Below, one piece after another: positions 1-9,691 of a stretch of DNA of 64,000 nucleotides. Position 1 is the stretch's first letter; each line of letters starts with the position of its first letter. Made by a program: the position numbers and the translations under genes. The stretch comes from Melghiribacillus thermohalophilus (GTDB lineage: Bacteria > Bacillota > Bacilli > Bacillales > Alkalibacillaceae). Under the pieces are notes generated by a model. That model was not told where the DNA came from. It was given only the letters and a program-made list of their open reading frames with translations, and did not search any database. Location of the stretch: the NCBI RefSeq assembly GCF_004342905.1, contig NZ_SMAN01000017.1, positions 1 through 64,000 on the forward strand. The letters are read 5' to 3'.

Positions 1-56
1 AGAACTTCCTCTCTATCGGTATTGGTTGGTTACTATTAACGATAGAGGAAGATTCT
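1..56. terminator. Imperfect hairpin downstream of the Gfo/Idh gene
   Basis: The arms TTCCTCTCTATCG and CGATAGAGGAA pair with a two-base bulge across a 19-base loop. The hairpin lies just past the minus-strand oxidoreductase stop, so it may be that gene's terminator. Any T-run would fall outside the window, so this is uncertain. Confidence 0.4.
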
Positions 57-70
57 GCATTTTTCAATTT

Positions 71-1090
71 TCAACACACTTCATTGGGGAGAGCCCTATT
101 TTTGACTTCTACTTCCTTATTCTGTCTTAATGATTCATAGCAGGCATCAATCAGCTCCATATTACGGATGGTGTGTTCGCCGGTATATTTAAGTTTTCCG
201 CCACTCATCGCCGCTTTTGAAAAATGTTCCACCTGCAGTTTATACTGATCTCCCGACATTTTTTCTTCCCTTGACTCTTCATCCTTTTCGATTCTGACAA
301 TCCCCACGTCTCCTTCATTGTCGGGACGATATGCCCGGGGAATAGTAATTTTTCCTTTTGTGCCGATCACTTCATAGACGGTGCGGAATGGCATATTAAA
401 ACTGCAGTCAAACATTGCCGGGATTCCGTTTTCCATTTCAATGATTCCGTAAGCAGAGGTATCGACTCCGAAGTCGGAATCCACTTCCCCCTTGACCATC
501 ACGCTGGCTGCTTCTTTTCCCAGAATGTTGCGGAATGTATGCAAACAATAACAGCCTATATCGTAAATACTTCCCCCGCCCTTTTCAGGGTCCATCCGAA
601 TATTTTTGTCCCGGTTTCCTAGATAAAAAGAGAAACTGGCCCTCATCAGTTGAACTTCACCGATTTCCCCAGAAGCCATCACTTCTTTTACACGCTCATG
701 CTGGGGGTGGAATTGATACATAAAGGCCTCCATAAAGGTAACACCATGCTGTCTGCAGGCATCTACCATTTCTTTCGTGTCCCGGGCATTGAGAGCTGCC
801 GGTTTTTCAACCAGAACATGTTTGCCGGCCTGTGCAGCTTTGATCACCCATTCTTTATGGAGATGGTTCGGAAGGGGAATATAAACCGCATCGATTTCCG
901 GATCCTCAAGCAGGGCTTCATAGGAATCATAGGTTTTCGGGATGTGCAAGCTTCTGGCAACCTCTCCGGCTTTCCCGCTGCCGCTGGCGATTGCTTTCAC
1001 TTCAGCATTGTTTGCTCTTTGAATAGCCGGAATCAAGGCTTTTTGTGCAATATTTGCGGTACTTAAAATTCCAAAACGTAAAACTGCCAT
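71..1090 (-). CDS. Gfo/Idh/MocA family NAD(P)-dependent oxidoreductase
   Basis: The 339-residue protein starts with a Rossmann strand (FGILSTANIAQKA, residues 6-18). At residues 95-97 it carries the EKP motif typical of the Gfo/Idh/MocA family, followed by the C-terminal alpha/beta domain. Members oxidise or reduce sugars, inositols or related polyols with NAD(P) in the cytosol; the substrate cannot be read from the sequence. The start ATG has GGGAGG eight bases upstream. The gene begins 12 bp after the stop of the upstream helicase gene, and its RBS sits directly after that stop, so the two are probably co-transcribed. The length is usual for the family. Confidence 0.88.
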   Translation of the reverse strand: MAVLRFGILSTANIAQKALIPAIQRANNAEVKAIASGSGKAGEVARSLHIPKTYDSYEALLEDPEIDAVYIPLPNHLHKEWVIKAAQAGKHVLVEKPAALNARDTKEMVDACRQHGVTFMEAFMYQFHPQHERVKEVMASGEIGEVQLMRASFSFYLGNRDKNIRMDPEKGGGSIYDIGCYCLHTFRNILGKEAASVMVKGEVDSDFGVDTSAYGIIEMENGIPAMFDCSFNMPFRTVYEVIGTKGKITIPRAYRPDNEGDVGIVRIEKDEESREEKMSGDQYKLQVEHFSKAAMSGGKLKYTGEHTIRNMELIDACYESLRQNKEVEVKNRALPNEVC

Positions 1091-1102
1091 AGGAATCCTC
1101 CC

Positions 1103-3268
1103 TTATGAAATCACTTTTAAACCTTTAAAATTTTTGCTGATTGGTCTTACGGCATTGATCTTTGAAAAACGGACCATATAGACATTTTTTTTCGTGTCGA
1201 TCGATTCAACGCTCCCTTCGCCAAAGATGGGATGTTCCACCTTTGAACCAATTTCGATCCCATCGCCTTTAGGGTCTGATTGTTCGGTTACAAACACTTT
1301 CTGATGAAATGCTCTTGCTTCCTCTTCCAGTTCCTCACTGATCTTGCCAATTCGCTTATAATAGTTTCTGTCCACTTCAAATAAAAATCGGGAAGGGTAT
1401 TTCAACATTCCCCGTCCGTTAAATCCTTCAGATTCTGTCAAATATAATGTATTCATCGCCCTGGTTAAAGCAACATACATTAAACGCCGTTCTTCTTCAA
1501 GGGCCCTTTCCTTCCGTTCCATGATCGATCTGACACTTGGAAATATGCTTTCCGTCAGGCCAACTACGAATACACAGGGAAATTCCAGCCCTTTTGACGT
1601 ATGAACCGTCATCAGTTTCACGGTGTTTTTCTTTTCCTCTCTCTCAGTATCCATATACAATGTAATCATCTGCAGGTATTGTTCAAGGGATATGTCTTCT
1701 CCGGCGTGCTGCTCTAACTGAAAAATGGAATGTTTGAGTTCCTGCAGATTATCCAGCCGGTCCTGATCCCCGTCTTCCCGGATCATTTTTTCATATCCCG
1801 TTTTCTCAATGAGCATCTGCAAAAGTTCAGATACTGACAGCCTGTCCTTCAGTTGCCTTCCCTTTTCAATAGCTTCGAGGAACGCACTCGCCTGTGTTCC
1901 TTTAAAAAGAGAATCGTCCTGATATTTTGCCAGTGTATCGTAAAGAGACATCCCTTCCTTTTCAGCCTGTTCCCTTAAAAAGGAAATTCGCTTCTTGCCG
2001 ATTTGCCTGCGGGGCTTATTCACAATTCTCATAAAGGATAAATCATCCCCAGCAAAGGCGACAAGACGAAGGTGAGCGAGAGCATCCTTAATCTCCATCC
2101 GTTCAAAAAATTTAAATCCGCCGTAAATGGTATAGTCGATATTTTCTTGAATCAAAGCCTGTTCAATGAATCGGGATAAGTAATTGGCACGGTAAAGAAT
2201 CGCGATGTGATGATATGGGATGCCACTTTTGTGTAAATCCTGAATTTGCTTGGCAATCCATTTCGCTTCTTCCTGTTCACTTTTTCCGTGAAAATGAATC
2301 ACTTCGGGGCCAGAAGGATTGTTCGTCACCATATCTTTCGGAACCCGGTTTTGGTTACGACGGATCAAATCATTGCTAAAAGTCAGAATCTCTGGAGTGG
2401 AACGATAATTTTCCTTTAAAAAAATGGTTTTTGAATCCGGAAAGTGGCTATCAAAGCGAATAATAAGGTCCGGGTCCGCACCACGCCATTCATAAATGGT
2501 CTGATCTGGATCTCCTACGACGAACAAATTTTGATGTTGTCTGGACAGCATTTCCACCAGATCAAATTGCTTCTTGCTGGAATCCTGAAATTCATCGACC
2601 TGAATATAGTGCAGGCGGTCCTGCCATTTTTTCAGAACGTGGGGGAAATCATGAAATAAAACAAGTACAACATTCATTAAGTCCTCAAAATCCAGGCCAA
2701 AAATCTTTTTTTGTTTTCGCAAATACATTTCAATAATCTTTTGTTCCATATCATCCAGATCATCCAGCGTGATGGAATCTTCCCTTGAAATCATTTGCCT
2801 GACATACCCGGGAAGGGCTTTAAACACACCGATTTTCTTCAAAATATTGGTGAAGCTTTGATCCCGCAGTGTCAGGCCCAGTTCACCATAAATTTCCCGC
2901 AATATATCTTTCTGATCTTCTATATCCAGGATGACATAGTTTTTTGGATAATATAAATGATGAATGTCTTCCCTTAAGACACGTACACAAAAACCGTGAT
3001 AGGTTGTCATATAGGCAGTATCCTTGTCTCCCCCCACCAGTTTTCTTACGCGTCCCCGCATTTCCTGAGCTGCTTTATTGGTAAACGTAACACATAATAT
3101 ATTGGAAGGCTCAATACCCAGCCCCTCTACCAGATAGGCAAACCGGCTGGTTAAGGCCCGGGTCTTCCCTGATCCGGCACCAGCGATCACACGTATATAC
3201 CCTTCTGTTTCAGTCACAGCCTGTTTTTGGGCGCGGTTTAGCCCGTTCAAAATATGGTCAATCCCCAT
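1103..3268 (-). CDS. UvrD/PcrA-type ATP-dependent DNA helicase (YjcD-like)
   Basis: This is a superfamily 1A 3'-5' DNA helicase of about 721 residues. Walker A AGAGSGKT is near residues 29-36, followed by motif Ia (TFTNKAA), the Walker B-like VDEFQDS near residue 230, GDPDQTIYEWRGA (motif III region), and late motifs VHTSKGLEF and YVALTRA. The short C-terminal tail after the helicase core (GSKVEHPIFGEGSV) resembles the PcrA/UvrD C-terminal segment. It is slightly shorter than PcrA and resembles B. subtilis YjcD. The ATG at 3268 is preferred over an in-frame TTG at 3283, because GGAGG lies eight bases upstream of the ATG. The likely role is DNA repair or recombination. Confidence 0.88.
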   Translation of the reverse strand: MGIDHILNGLNRAQKQAVTETEGYIRVIAGAGSGKTRALTSRFAYLVEGLGIEPSNILCVTFTNKAAQEMRGRVRKLVGGDKDTAYMTTYHGFCVRVLREDIHHLYYPKNYVILDIEDQKDILREIYGELGLTLRDQSFTNILKKIGVFKALPGYVRQMISREDSITLDDLDDMEQKIIEMYLRKQKKIFGLDFEDLMNVVLVLFHDFPHVLKKWQDRLHYIQVDEFQDSSKKQFDLVEMLSRQHQNLFVVGDPDQTIYEWRGADPDLIIRFDSHFPDSKTIFLKENYRSTPEILTFSNDLIRRNQNRVPKDMVTNNPSGPEVIHFHGKSEQEEAKWIAKQIQDLHKSGIPYHHIAILYRANYLSRFIEQALIQENIDYTIYGGFKFFERMEIKDALAHLRLVAFAGDDLSFMRIVNKPRRQIGKKRISFLREQAEKEGMSLYDTLAKYQDDSLFKGTQASAFLEAIEKGRQLKDRLSVSELLQMLIEKTGYEKMIREDGDQDRLDNLQELKHSIFQLEQHAGEDISLEQYLQMITLYMDTEREEKKNTVKLMTVHTSKGLEFPCVFVVGLTESIFPSVRSIMERKERALEEERRLMYVALTRAMNTLYLTESEGFNGRGMLKYPSRFLFEVDRNYYKRIGKISEELEEEARAFHQKVFVTEQSDPKGDGIEIGSKVEHPIFGEGSVESIDTKKNVYMVRFSKINAVRPISKNFKGLKVIS

Positions 3269-3378
3269 GATGCCAGCCTCCAAAACATATGTTTGGTTTT
3301 ATTGTACTACATTTTATTATTTCATGCAGGGTTAGCTCGATTCCCCAACGTTCGTCATATTTCCCGGGAAATGTCCGC

Positions 3379-3813
3379 CTATAGATATTTATAAAACCCC
3401 GTTGCCTTCCCTTGAAATCCGGTGCGCTCATAGAAACGATGTGCTGCCTGTCGCTCATCGCGGTTTCCGCTGTTCAACACCATCATATAAGCACCCTTTT
3501 CCCGAGCAGTCTGTTCAGCTTTCTGCATGAGTCCTTTTCCAATGCCTTGATTTCTGTGCTCAGCTTTTACCACCATTGCGATGACTCTGGCTGCAGGTTG
3601 ATTATTGACATAGGAATATTCCATGTGCATGCCCAGCAGGCCGGTTATCTCTCCATTGAGTTCGGCAACAAACGTATGATAAAGCCTGTTCCCCATAATC
3701 TTTTTGAATCTTGTTTCAACATCTTCCTTACTGGATGGGTACCCCAGATCACCAAGCAAAGATGGTAGCTGATTAAAATCCTTCTCTTCCAGTGTGCGAA
3801 TCATTACATCCAT
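3379..3813 (-). CDS. GNAT family N-acetyltransferase
   Basis: The 144-residue protein has the GNAT acetyl-CoA binding signature VVKAEHRNQGIGKGLMQKAE at about residues 77-96. It then has a strand and helix ending in RFYERTGFQGKATGFYKYL, which is the usual C-terminal GNAT layout. The fold transfers acetyl from acetyl-CoA to an amine, but the substrate is unknown. The RBS GGGGGAG lies seven bases before the ATG. The gene is separated from the helicase by about 110 bp and is divergent from the oxidoreductase on its right. Confidence 0.85.
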   Translation of the reverse strand: MDVMIRTLEEKDFNQLPSLLGDLGYPSSKEDVETRFKKIMGNRLYHTFVAELNGEITGLLGMHMEYSYVNNQPAARVIAMVVKAEHRNQGIGKGLMQKAEQTAREKGAYMMVLNSGNRDERQAAHRFYERTGFQGKATGFYKYL

Positions 3814-3939
3814 CTTTCACTCCCCCTTTTCATACACTTTTTGCATTCAACATTCTTCATGAAAATCCTGTTCTTTTTCAGTATGTTTTCCTGGTTAAAG
3901 GAAAACGTAAAGGTAAACGGTACCCGGGAGGATGACAAG

Positions 3940-5496
3940 ATGAAAGAAGAGAACATTGATCTTAGGGATTTTCCCAAGTTCCCTGAACCCTACTGGAGAG
4001 ACTCCGTAAACCTTCCGTCTTTCGAGCCCCTTCGAGATGACATGCAGACAGATGTGGCAATCGTCGGCGGAGGAATTACCGGAATCACAGCTGGCTATCT
4101 GCTTCAAAAAGAGGGATTTCAGGTTACAATCCTGGAAGCCAGCAATATATTAAATGGAACAACGGGGCATACAACTGCTAAAGTTACAGCCCAGCACGGA
4201 TTAATTTATGACGAATTGATGGGTCATTTTGGAACAGAGAAAACGAAATTATATTACGAAGCCAATATGGAGGCCATGAAATTTATTGAAAACCTTGTAA
4301 GAGAAAATGATATAGACTGTGATTTTTCAAAAGAAGATGCCTATGTGTATGCCACGACCGATCAAAAAGTGCCGAGCATTGATAAGGAATATCATGCCTA
4401 TAAAAAACTGGGAATTCCAGGGGATATTGTAGAAGAAATCCCCTTTGACCTGGAGATCAAAAAAGCAATTGTCATGAAAGATCAGGCCCAATTTCATCCC
4501 CTGAAATATCTCCACTTTCTCTTAAGGGAGTTTCTCAATAATGGCGGACAAATTTTTGAACAGACAGTTGCCCATGATTTAGAAGATGCCTTTCATCCGG
4601 TGATTATCACCAAAAATGGCCATCGAGTCACATGCAAGTATGCTATATCCTGCTCCCATTTCCCTTTTATCGATCGTCATGGCATGTACTTTGCAAGAAT
4701 GTATTCCGAACGGGCCTATGCTCTCGGGGTGAAGGCAAAGAATCCTTATCCGGGGGGCATGTATATCAATGCTGAAGAACCTTCTCGTTCACTCCGCTAT
4801 ACGAACATGAATGGTGAGCGTCTTGTACTGATCATTGGGGAAAACCATAAAACAGGACATGGGACAAATATGATGAAGCACTATGAACATTTACGGGATT
4901 TTGGCGACCAGGTTATCGGTATTGAAAACATTTTATATCGCTGGTCTACCGAAGACTTAACGACACTGGATAAAGTGCCTTATATAGGCCACATAACCTC
5001 CAGCAATCGTAATACGTTTATTGCAACGGGGTACCGGAAATGGGGAATGACCAACAGTACCGTTGCAGGACTACTCCTTAAAGATCTGATTCTAAATCGG
5101 GATAATCCATATAAAGATGTATTTACACCCGGCCGATTTACCGCAGATCCGGATGTCAAGAAATTTATCAGCATCAACACAGATGTTGCCGGGCATTTGA
5201 TTGCGGGTAAAGTGGGTATGGCTTATAAAAGAAAAGAAGATCTCAAACCTGATGAGGGAGCAGTTGTTCAGGTGAACGGGAAACGGGCAGGCGCATATAA
5301 GGATGAATCAGATCAGCTGTTTCTGGTTGATACCACTTGCTCCCATATGGGCTGTGAACTCGAGTGGAATGATGCGGAGCGGACCTGGGACTGTCCCTGC
5401 CACGGTTCCAGATTTTCATATAAAGGGGAAGTGATTGAAGGCCCTGCAAAACATGGGCTGAAACAAATCCACGAAGAGAAACATACAGAAGTATAA
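3940..5496 (+). CDS. yhfW: FAD-dependent oxidoreductase with C-terminal Rieske [2Fe-2S] domain
   Basis: The protein has 518 residues when started at the ATG at 3940, which has GGAGG eight bases upstream; a longer in-frame ORF begins at 3841 but has no RBS. Residues 38-50 form a DAO-type FAD Rossmann motif (VAIVGGGITGITAG). The last 52 residues hold a Rieske cluster site: Cys467-x-His469 and Cys485-P-C-His488. The same fusion and length occur in B. subtilis YhfW. A DAO-type oxidation coupled to a Rieske electron carrier is implied, but the substrate is unknown even for the family. A terminator follows directly. Confidence 0.88.
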   Translation: MKEENIDLRDFPKFPEPYWRDSVNLPSFEPLRDDMQTDVAIVGGGITGITAGYLLQKEGFQVTILEASNILNGTTGHTTAKVTAQHGLIYDELMGHFGTEKTKLYYEANMEAMKFIENLVRENDIDCDFSKEDAYVYATTDQKVPSIDKEYHAYKKLGIPGDIVEEIPFDLEIKKAIVMKDQAQFHPLKYLHFLLREFLNNGGQIFEQTVAHDLEDAFHPVIITKNGHRVTCKYAISCSHFPFIDRHGMYFARMYSERAYALGVKAKNPYPGGMYINAEEPSRSLRYTNMNGERLVLIIGENHKTGHGTNMMKHYEHLRDFGDQVIGIENILYRWSTEDLTTLDKVPYIGHITSSNRNTFIATGYRKWGMTNSTVAGLLLKDLILNRDNPYKDVFTPGRFTADPDVKKFISINTDVAGHLIAGKVGMAYKRKEDLKPDEGAVVQVNGKRAGAYKDESDQLFLVDTTCSHMGCELEWNDAERTWDCPCHGSRFSYKGEVIEGPAKHGLKQIHEEKHTEV

Positions 5497-5506
5497 CAGT
5501 CTTCCA

Positions 5507-5539
5507 AAAGCCTGGAGATCAAAACTTCAGGCTTTTTTT
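5507..5539 (+). terminator. Intrinsic terminator after yhfW
   Basis: The stem AAGCCTGGAG/CTTCAGGCTT is followed by a run of seven T residues, 10 bp past the yhfW stop. About 230 bp with no gene follow before the sigma-54 regulator; I see no clear promoter there. Confidence 0.85.
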
Positions 5540-5806
5540 GTGCATACCTGTAAGGAATCAGGCAACCGGCGCACATAGAGCAGACTCAGATTCTAAAAAT
5601 GCAAATTCAAAGGTAAACTCTGTTCTGAGGTGATGGGTCCAATATGTTCGTTGAACGTAAGGACAGTTTTTCGTGATTGATCCTGGATTTCACCTTTCCT
5701 CAGCCTCGTTTTCCTCACTGATGTCCGATCCCCATTTACAAAAATTATATATGGTAGAATGAAATTGAAAATTCAGATATTTTATATCTATTAGGGAGGT
5801 GTAATC

Positions 5807-7171
5807 ATGCTGCCCTCACACATGTCTTATCGGGATGAATTTTTAGAAGCCATTGTAGAAAATCCTTACTACTGCATCGTTACAGTTGATCGTGAAGGAT
5901 ATATTACGTATCTCAGCAAAAGCTATGGCCAGTTTCTTGGAGTGAAACCCAAAGATGTAGTTGGAAAACACGTGACGGAAGTAATCGAAAACACGAGAAT
6001 GCACATAGTTGTGAAAACAGGGAAAGAAGAAATTGCTGACCTGCAATACATAAGGGGAAATTATATGATTGCCAACCGCATACCTGTTTTCTCAGACGGC
6101 AAAATCGCAGGTGCAGTCGGATTTGTTTTATACCGGGATACGAAGGAATGGATGGAAATGAACTCCCACATTAAGTCGTTGCTCGCAGAATTGAATCAGT
6201 ACCGTAAACGCCAAAAAAAGAAGTACGGCATCCGTTATGTATTGAGTGATATTATTGGTCACTCCCGGGAAATCGAAAATTTAAAAAGAAAAGTGAAAAA
6301 AATTGCCCCGAGTGATGTTTCCGTCCTGATCAGAGGAGAAAGCGGCACCGGAAAGGAATTATTCGCCCAGAGCATCCATCATTTAAGTGACCGAAGTCAG
6401 AATCCTTTTGTTTCTATTAATTGTGCTGCCATCCCTGAACATCTAATCGAATCGGAACTGTTCGGATATGCAGAAGGAGCTTTTACTGGAGCCAAAAAAG
6501 GCGGAAAACCGGGTAAGTTTCAGCTGGCTGACGGTGGGACATTGTTTCTTGATGAGATAGGTGACATGCCTCTTTCTGCACAGTCCAAGTTGCTGAGAGT
6601 TTTGCAGTATGGAGAAGTTCAGCCAGTCGGAAGCACGAAAACTCAGACAATCGATGTTCGAATCGTCGCTGCAACCAATCAGCCGCTGGAAACGCTGATT
6701 GAAAATAAACAGTTTCGGGAAGATTTATTTTATCGGATTAACGTCGTTCAGCTTTCCATTCCGCCCCTTAGGGAAAGAGAAGACGACGTCCGGATTCTGG
6801 CAAAATACTTTCTGCATCATATCTCGGAACGGGCCGGAAAACGGGTCTTTGAGCTGGATGAAAGGGTATTAGCATTGTTTTTGGACTATTCCTGGCCCGG
6901 GAATGTACGTGAACTGGAAAATGTCATTGAATCTGCCATACATCTGACCAGCAGTGAAAAGATTACCTTAGAAGATTTACCGGATCATTTTAAACCAGAT
7001 ATGACACAGCCGAAACACGTTCTGTCATTAAAAGAGGAAGTGGAGTTTGCTGAAAAAAGGGCTATTAAAAGGGCTTTAAACCAGACAAATGGTGATAAAA
7101 TACAGGCAGCAGCCATTTTAGGCATTGGGAAATCCAGCTTATATGAAAAAATGAAAAAGTACAAGATTTAA
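5807..7171 (+). CDS. PAS domain sigma-54-dependent transcriptional activator
   Basis: The 454-residue protein has three parts. A PAS domain occupies residues 10-115. A central AAA+ domain carries Walker A GESGTGKE (177-184), the sigma-54 contact loop GAFTGA (224-229) and Walker [11 protein letters not shown] Fis-type helix-turn-helix lies at 415-454 ([16 protein letters not shown]). This bacterial enhancer-binding protein couples ATP hydrolysis to open-complex formation at -24/-12 promoters, with PAS sensing an unknown signal. GGGAGG precedes the ATG. The next two genes lie behind a sigma-54 promoter, so it probably activates 3-hydroxybutyrate (or related hydroxy acid) use. Confidence 0.92.
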   Translation: MLPSHMSYRDEFLEAIVENPYYCIVTVDREGYITYLSKSYGQFLGVKPKDVVGKHVTEVIENTRMHIVVKTGKEEIADLQYIRGNYMIANRIPVFSDGKIAGAVGFVLYRDTKEWMEMNSHIKSLLAELNQYRKRQKKKYGIRYVLSDIIGHSREIENLKRKVKKIAPSDVSVLIRGESGTGKELFAQSIHHLSDRSQNPFVSINCAAIPEHLIESELFGYAEGAFTGAKKGGKPGKFQLADGGTLFLDEIGDMPLSAQSKLLRVLQYGEVQPVGSTKTQTIDVRIVAATNQPLETLIENKQFREDLFYRINVVQLSIPPLREREDDVRILAKYFLHHISERAGKRVFELDERVLALFLDYSWPGNVRELENVIESAIHLTSSEKITLEDLPDHFKPDMTQPKHVLSLKEEVEFAEKRAIKRALNQTNGDKIQAAAILGIGKSSLYEKMKKYKI

Positions 7172-7172
7172 A

Positions 7173-7210
7173 TTCCGGATTTCCGGAAACAGAATTCCAT
7201 AAATCCGGAA
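7173..7210. promoter_or_regulatory. Twin palindromes, candidate enhancer (UAS) for the sigma-54 activator
   Basis: TTCCGGATTTCCGGAA (7173-7188) is a perfect palindrome around a 2-base centre. A second, weaker copy, TTCCATAAATCCGGAA (7195-7210), starts 22 bp later, about two helical turns. They lie about 145-180 bp upstream of the -24/-12 promoter, a usual distance for an enhancer-binding protein. The site assignment is inference. Confidence 0.6.
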
Positions 7211-7268
7211 ATATATTTATTTTTACATATGACAGTAAATATGATTACGTTCCCTAAAACAAGTTCGT

Positions 7269-7304
7269 TCCAGTTTTCCAGAGAAATGGAAAGCTGGTTT
7301 TTTT
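7269..7304 (+). terminator. Terminator of the sigma-54 activator gene
   Basis: CCAGTTTTCC pairs with GGAAAGCTGG (one G-T pair) and is followed by a T-run. It lies between the putative enhancer and the sigma-54 promoter, separating the regulator from its target operon. Confidence 0.75.
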
Positions 7305-7352
7305 ATGTTCCATAACCGCCGATTGGATGGTAAATATGATCGAAATCTATAG

Positions 7353-7369
7353 TTGGTATGAATTTTGCA
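7353..7369 (+). promoter_or_regulatory. Sigma-54 (-24/-12) promoter
   Basis: TTGGTATGAATTTTGCA keeps the invariant GG and GC dinucleotides with exactly 10 bases between them (consensus TTGGCAC-N5-TTGCA). It is about 83 bp upstream of the SDR start codon. Together with the adjacent GAFTGA-type activator gene this is strong contextual support. Confidence 0.82.
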
Positions 7370-7451
7370 TCGAAAAGAATGAAACCGATTTCAACAATAT
7401 TTTCCCTCCCTCATTTTAAATCAAAATAGGTAAAAAGAAAGGAGAATGACA

Positions 7452-8228
7452 ATGGTTGAAAACAACGTGGTCTTTATTACGGGTGCTGCGAGCGGGATCG
7501 GGTATGAAGTAGGTGTGGAATTTGCCAGGAACGGTGCCAGAGTCGTATTTACAGATGTGAATGAGACAAAAGTAAAAGAAGTGACCGAACAACTCAGTGA
7601 AAAAGGGTATGACTGTCTCGGGCTGCGCTGTGATGTTACAGATGAGCAAGAAATTCGCCGGGCTATGGATCAAACGGTCGATCATTATGGTCGGTTGGAC
7701 GTTCTGTTTAACAATGCCGGCCTGCAACACGTAGCAAATTTAGAGGATTTCCCTACCGAAACATTTGAATTTTTGCTGAAGGTTATGCTGGTCGGTCCCT
7801 TTATCGCAACCAAATACGCTTTTCCGATTATGAAGATGCAAAAATTTGGCCGGATTATTAATATGGCATCCATTAATGGACTTATCGGCTTTGCCGGAAA
7901 AGCGGCCTATAACAGTGCAAAGCATGGGGTCATTGGCTTAACGAAAGTTGCCGCACTGGAAGGAGCCGAGCACGGAATTACAGTCAATGCATTATGCCCC
8001 GGCTATGTAGATACCCCACTTGTCAGGGGGCAATTCAACGACCTGGCTAAAACGAGAAATATTCCTGTAGAAAAGGTGTTAGAAGAAGTCCTGTATCCTC
8101 TGGTTCCCCAGAAACGACTGCTCGATGTTAAAGAAATTGCCCATTATGCATTATTTTTAGCAAGCGATCAAGCAAAGGGCATTACCGGTCAGGCCGTGGT
8201 AATCGATGGGGGTTACACAGCACAGTAA
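7452..8228 (+). CDS. SDR family dehydrogenase, 3-hydroxybutyrate dehydrogenase-like
   Basis: The 258-residue short-chain dehydrogenase has the NAD-binding motif TGAASGIG (10-17), NNAG, a catalytic Ser in MASING and the YNSAK catalytic Tyr/Lys. NNAGLQHV and NALCPGYVDTPLV are phrases I associate with D-3-hydroxybutyrate dehydrogenases, which interconvert 3-hydroxybutyrate and acetoacetate with NAD. Start choice: the ATG at 7452 has AAAGGAG seven bases upstream, whereas the ATG at 7446 is too close. It is the first gene behind the sigma-54 promoter and is followed by a GntP permease, so uptake plus oxidation of a hydroxy acid is the likely job. Confidence 0.85.
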   Translation: MVENNVVFITGAASGIGYEVGVEFARNGARVVFTDVNETKVKEVTEQLSEKGYDCLGLRCDVTDEQEIRRAMDQTVDHYGRLDVLFNNAGLQHVANLEDFPTETFEFLLKVMLVGPFIATKYAFPIMKMQKFGRIINMASINGLIGFAGKAAYNSAKHGVIGLTKVAALEGAEHGITVNALCPGYVDTPLVRGQFNDLAKTRNIPVEKVLEEVLYPLVPQKRLLDVKEIAHYALFLASDQAKGITGQAVVIDGGYTAQ

Positions 8229-8313
8229 CTTTCAATAAAGTTGCTTTCATTGGCTCTGGACTGATTACTGTTTATAGACAAGATGATTAACCAGAATAAA
8301 AGGGGGATTTCGT

Positions 8314-9597
8314 ATGGTTGGAATTTTACTGGGTCTTATTGTATTAATGATCCTTGCTTATCTCGGATGGTCCATTATATGGGTTGCTCCCATTGCCGCC
8401 GGTATAGTAGCTCTCACCGGCGGACTGGACCTTCTGGATGCTTATACGGATACGTACATGGGTGGATTTGTAAACTTTGCTAAACAGTGGTTTCCTGTAT
8501 TTATGTTAAGCGCTATATTTGGAAAACTTATGGAAGATACAAAAATGGCCCAGTCTATAGCCATTACCTTATCTAAATTAATGGGAAAATCGAGGGCTAT
8601 TCTCGGAGTGTTATTATCCTGTGCCGTTCTGACATATGGGGGGATCAGTTTGTTTGTGGTTGTTTTTGCTGTATATCCCCTCGCCTTATCCATGTTTCGG
8701 GAAGCCAATATCAGCCGCAAGCTGATTCCTGCTACTGTAGCGCTCGGGTCTTTTACATTTACCATGACTGCTATCCCAGGAACACCACAAATTCAAAACC
8801 TTATTCCTATGCCATATTTTGAAACGACTCCCACATCTGCTCCTGTAATGGGAATCGTCGCAGCCACTATCATGGGATTTGGGGGATATGCCTATCTAAT
8901 CTGGCGTCAAAAGAAACTCACTGAGCAGGGGGAGCATTTTATTGAGCCAGAGGACAAAAACATGTTTCATATTGAGGGAGACATGCCGAATATTTTTCTT
9001 TCACTGATTCCTCTTCTTACTGTTTTAATCACATTAAATATACTGGACTGGGATATAGTCGTCTCCCTGGTTGCCGGTAATCTGATCATTTTGCTTTTAA
9101 ATATTAGGAAAATAACCGGATTTGTAAAAGCTATTAACGAAGGGGCAGTTGGGTCTGTCACAGCGATCATAAATACAAGTGCCGCTGTCGGATTTGGTAC
9201 AGTGGTTCAGGCAGTGCCCGGTTTCAGTCGCCTAACCGAGCTATTGCTGGGGATTCCCGGAAACCCGCTGATTTCAGAAGCTGTTTCCGTTAACCTGTTA
9301 GCGGGAGCAACCGGATCCGCCTCAGGCGGCATGGGAATCGCCCTTGAAGCTCTGGGGGCTAAATATTACCAGGTTGCTCTGGACAGTGGTGTCAGTCTGG
9401 ATGCTTTTCATAGAATCGCTTCCCTTTCTTCGGGAGGACTGGATGCCCTGCCTCATAACGGTGCTGTACTAACAGTTCTAACGATCACAGGGATGACCCA
9501 TAAGGACAGCTACAGAGACATTGCTGTTGTTGCCATAGGAATTCCAATCCTAGCAACAGCCGCTGCTATTATTCTAGCTTCATTTGGAATCTACTAA
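8314..9597 (+). CDS. GntP family permease (hydroxy acid or gluconate type)
   Basis: The 427-residue protein is almost wholly hydrophobic, with about 12 predicted membrane segments. It has GntP features such as the early TLSKLMGKSRAILGVLLSCAV block and the late GGMGIALEALG and HRIASLSSGGLDALPHNGAV. The family imports gluconate and related acids by proton symport. Pairing with the dehydrogenase and the sigma-54 control suggests a 3-hydroxybutyrate-like substrate, which is inference. The RBS is a G-rich stretch about eight bases before the ATG, and the gene lies 85 bp after the SDR. Confidence 0.85.
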   Translation: MVGILLGLIVLMILAYLGWSIIWVAPIAAGIVALTGGLDLLDAYTDTYMGGFVNFAKQWFPVFMLSAIFGKLMEDTKMAQSIAITLSKLMGKSRAILGVLLSCAVLTYGGISLFVVVFAVYPLALSMFREANISRKLIPATVALGSFTFTMTAIPGTPQIQNLIPMPYFETTPTSAPVMGIVAATIMGFGGYAYLIWRQKKLTEQGEHFIEPEDKNMFHIEGDMPNIFLSLIPLLTVLITLNILDWDIVVSLVAGNLIILLLNIRKITGFVKAINEGAVGSVTAIINTSAAVGFGTVVQAVPGFSRLTELLLGIPGNPLISEAVSVNLLAGATGSASGGMGIALEALGAKYYQVALDSGVSLDAFHRIASLSSGGLDALPHNGAVLTVLTITGMTHKDSYRDIAVVAIGIPILATAAAIILASFGIY

Positions 9598-9611
9598 AAT
9601 TCTAAGGGCTA

Positions 9612-9663
9612 AAAGGGAGCTGCCTTCATACGTTGCATATTTTTGAGGCGGCTCTCCTTTATT
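9612..9663 (+). terminator. Imperfect terminator after the GntP permease
   Basis: AAAGGGAGCTGCCT pairs with AGGCGGCTCTCCTTT, with one bulge and a long loop, and ends in a short T-rich stretch. It lies between convergent genes. Confidence 0.5.
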
Positions 9664-9691
9664 CTGTATTGGTGAAGGACACAAAGATAAA

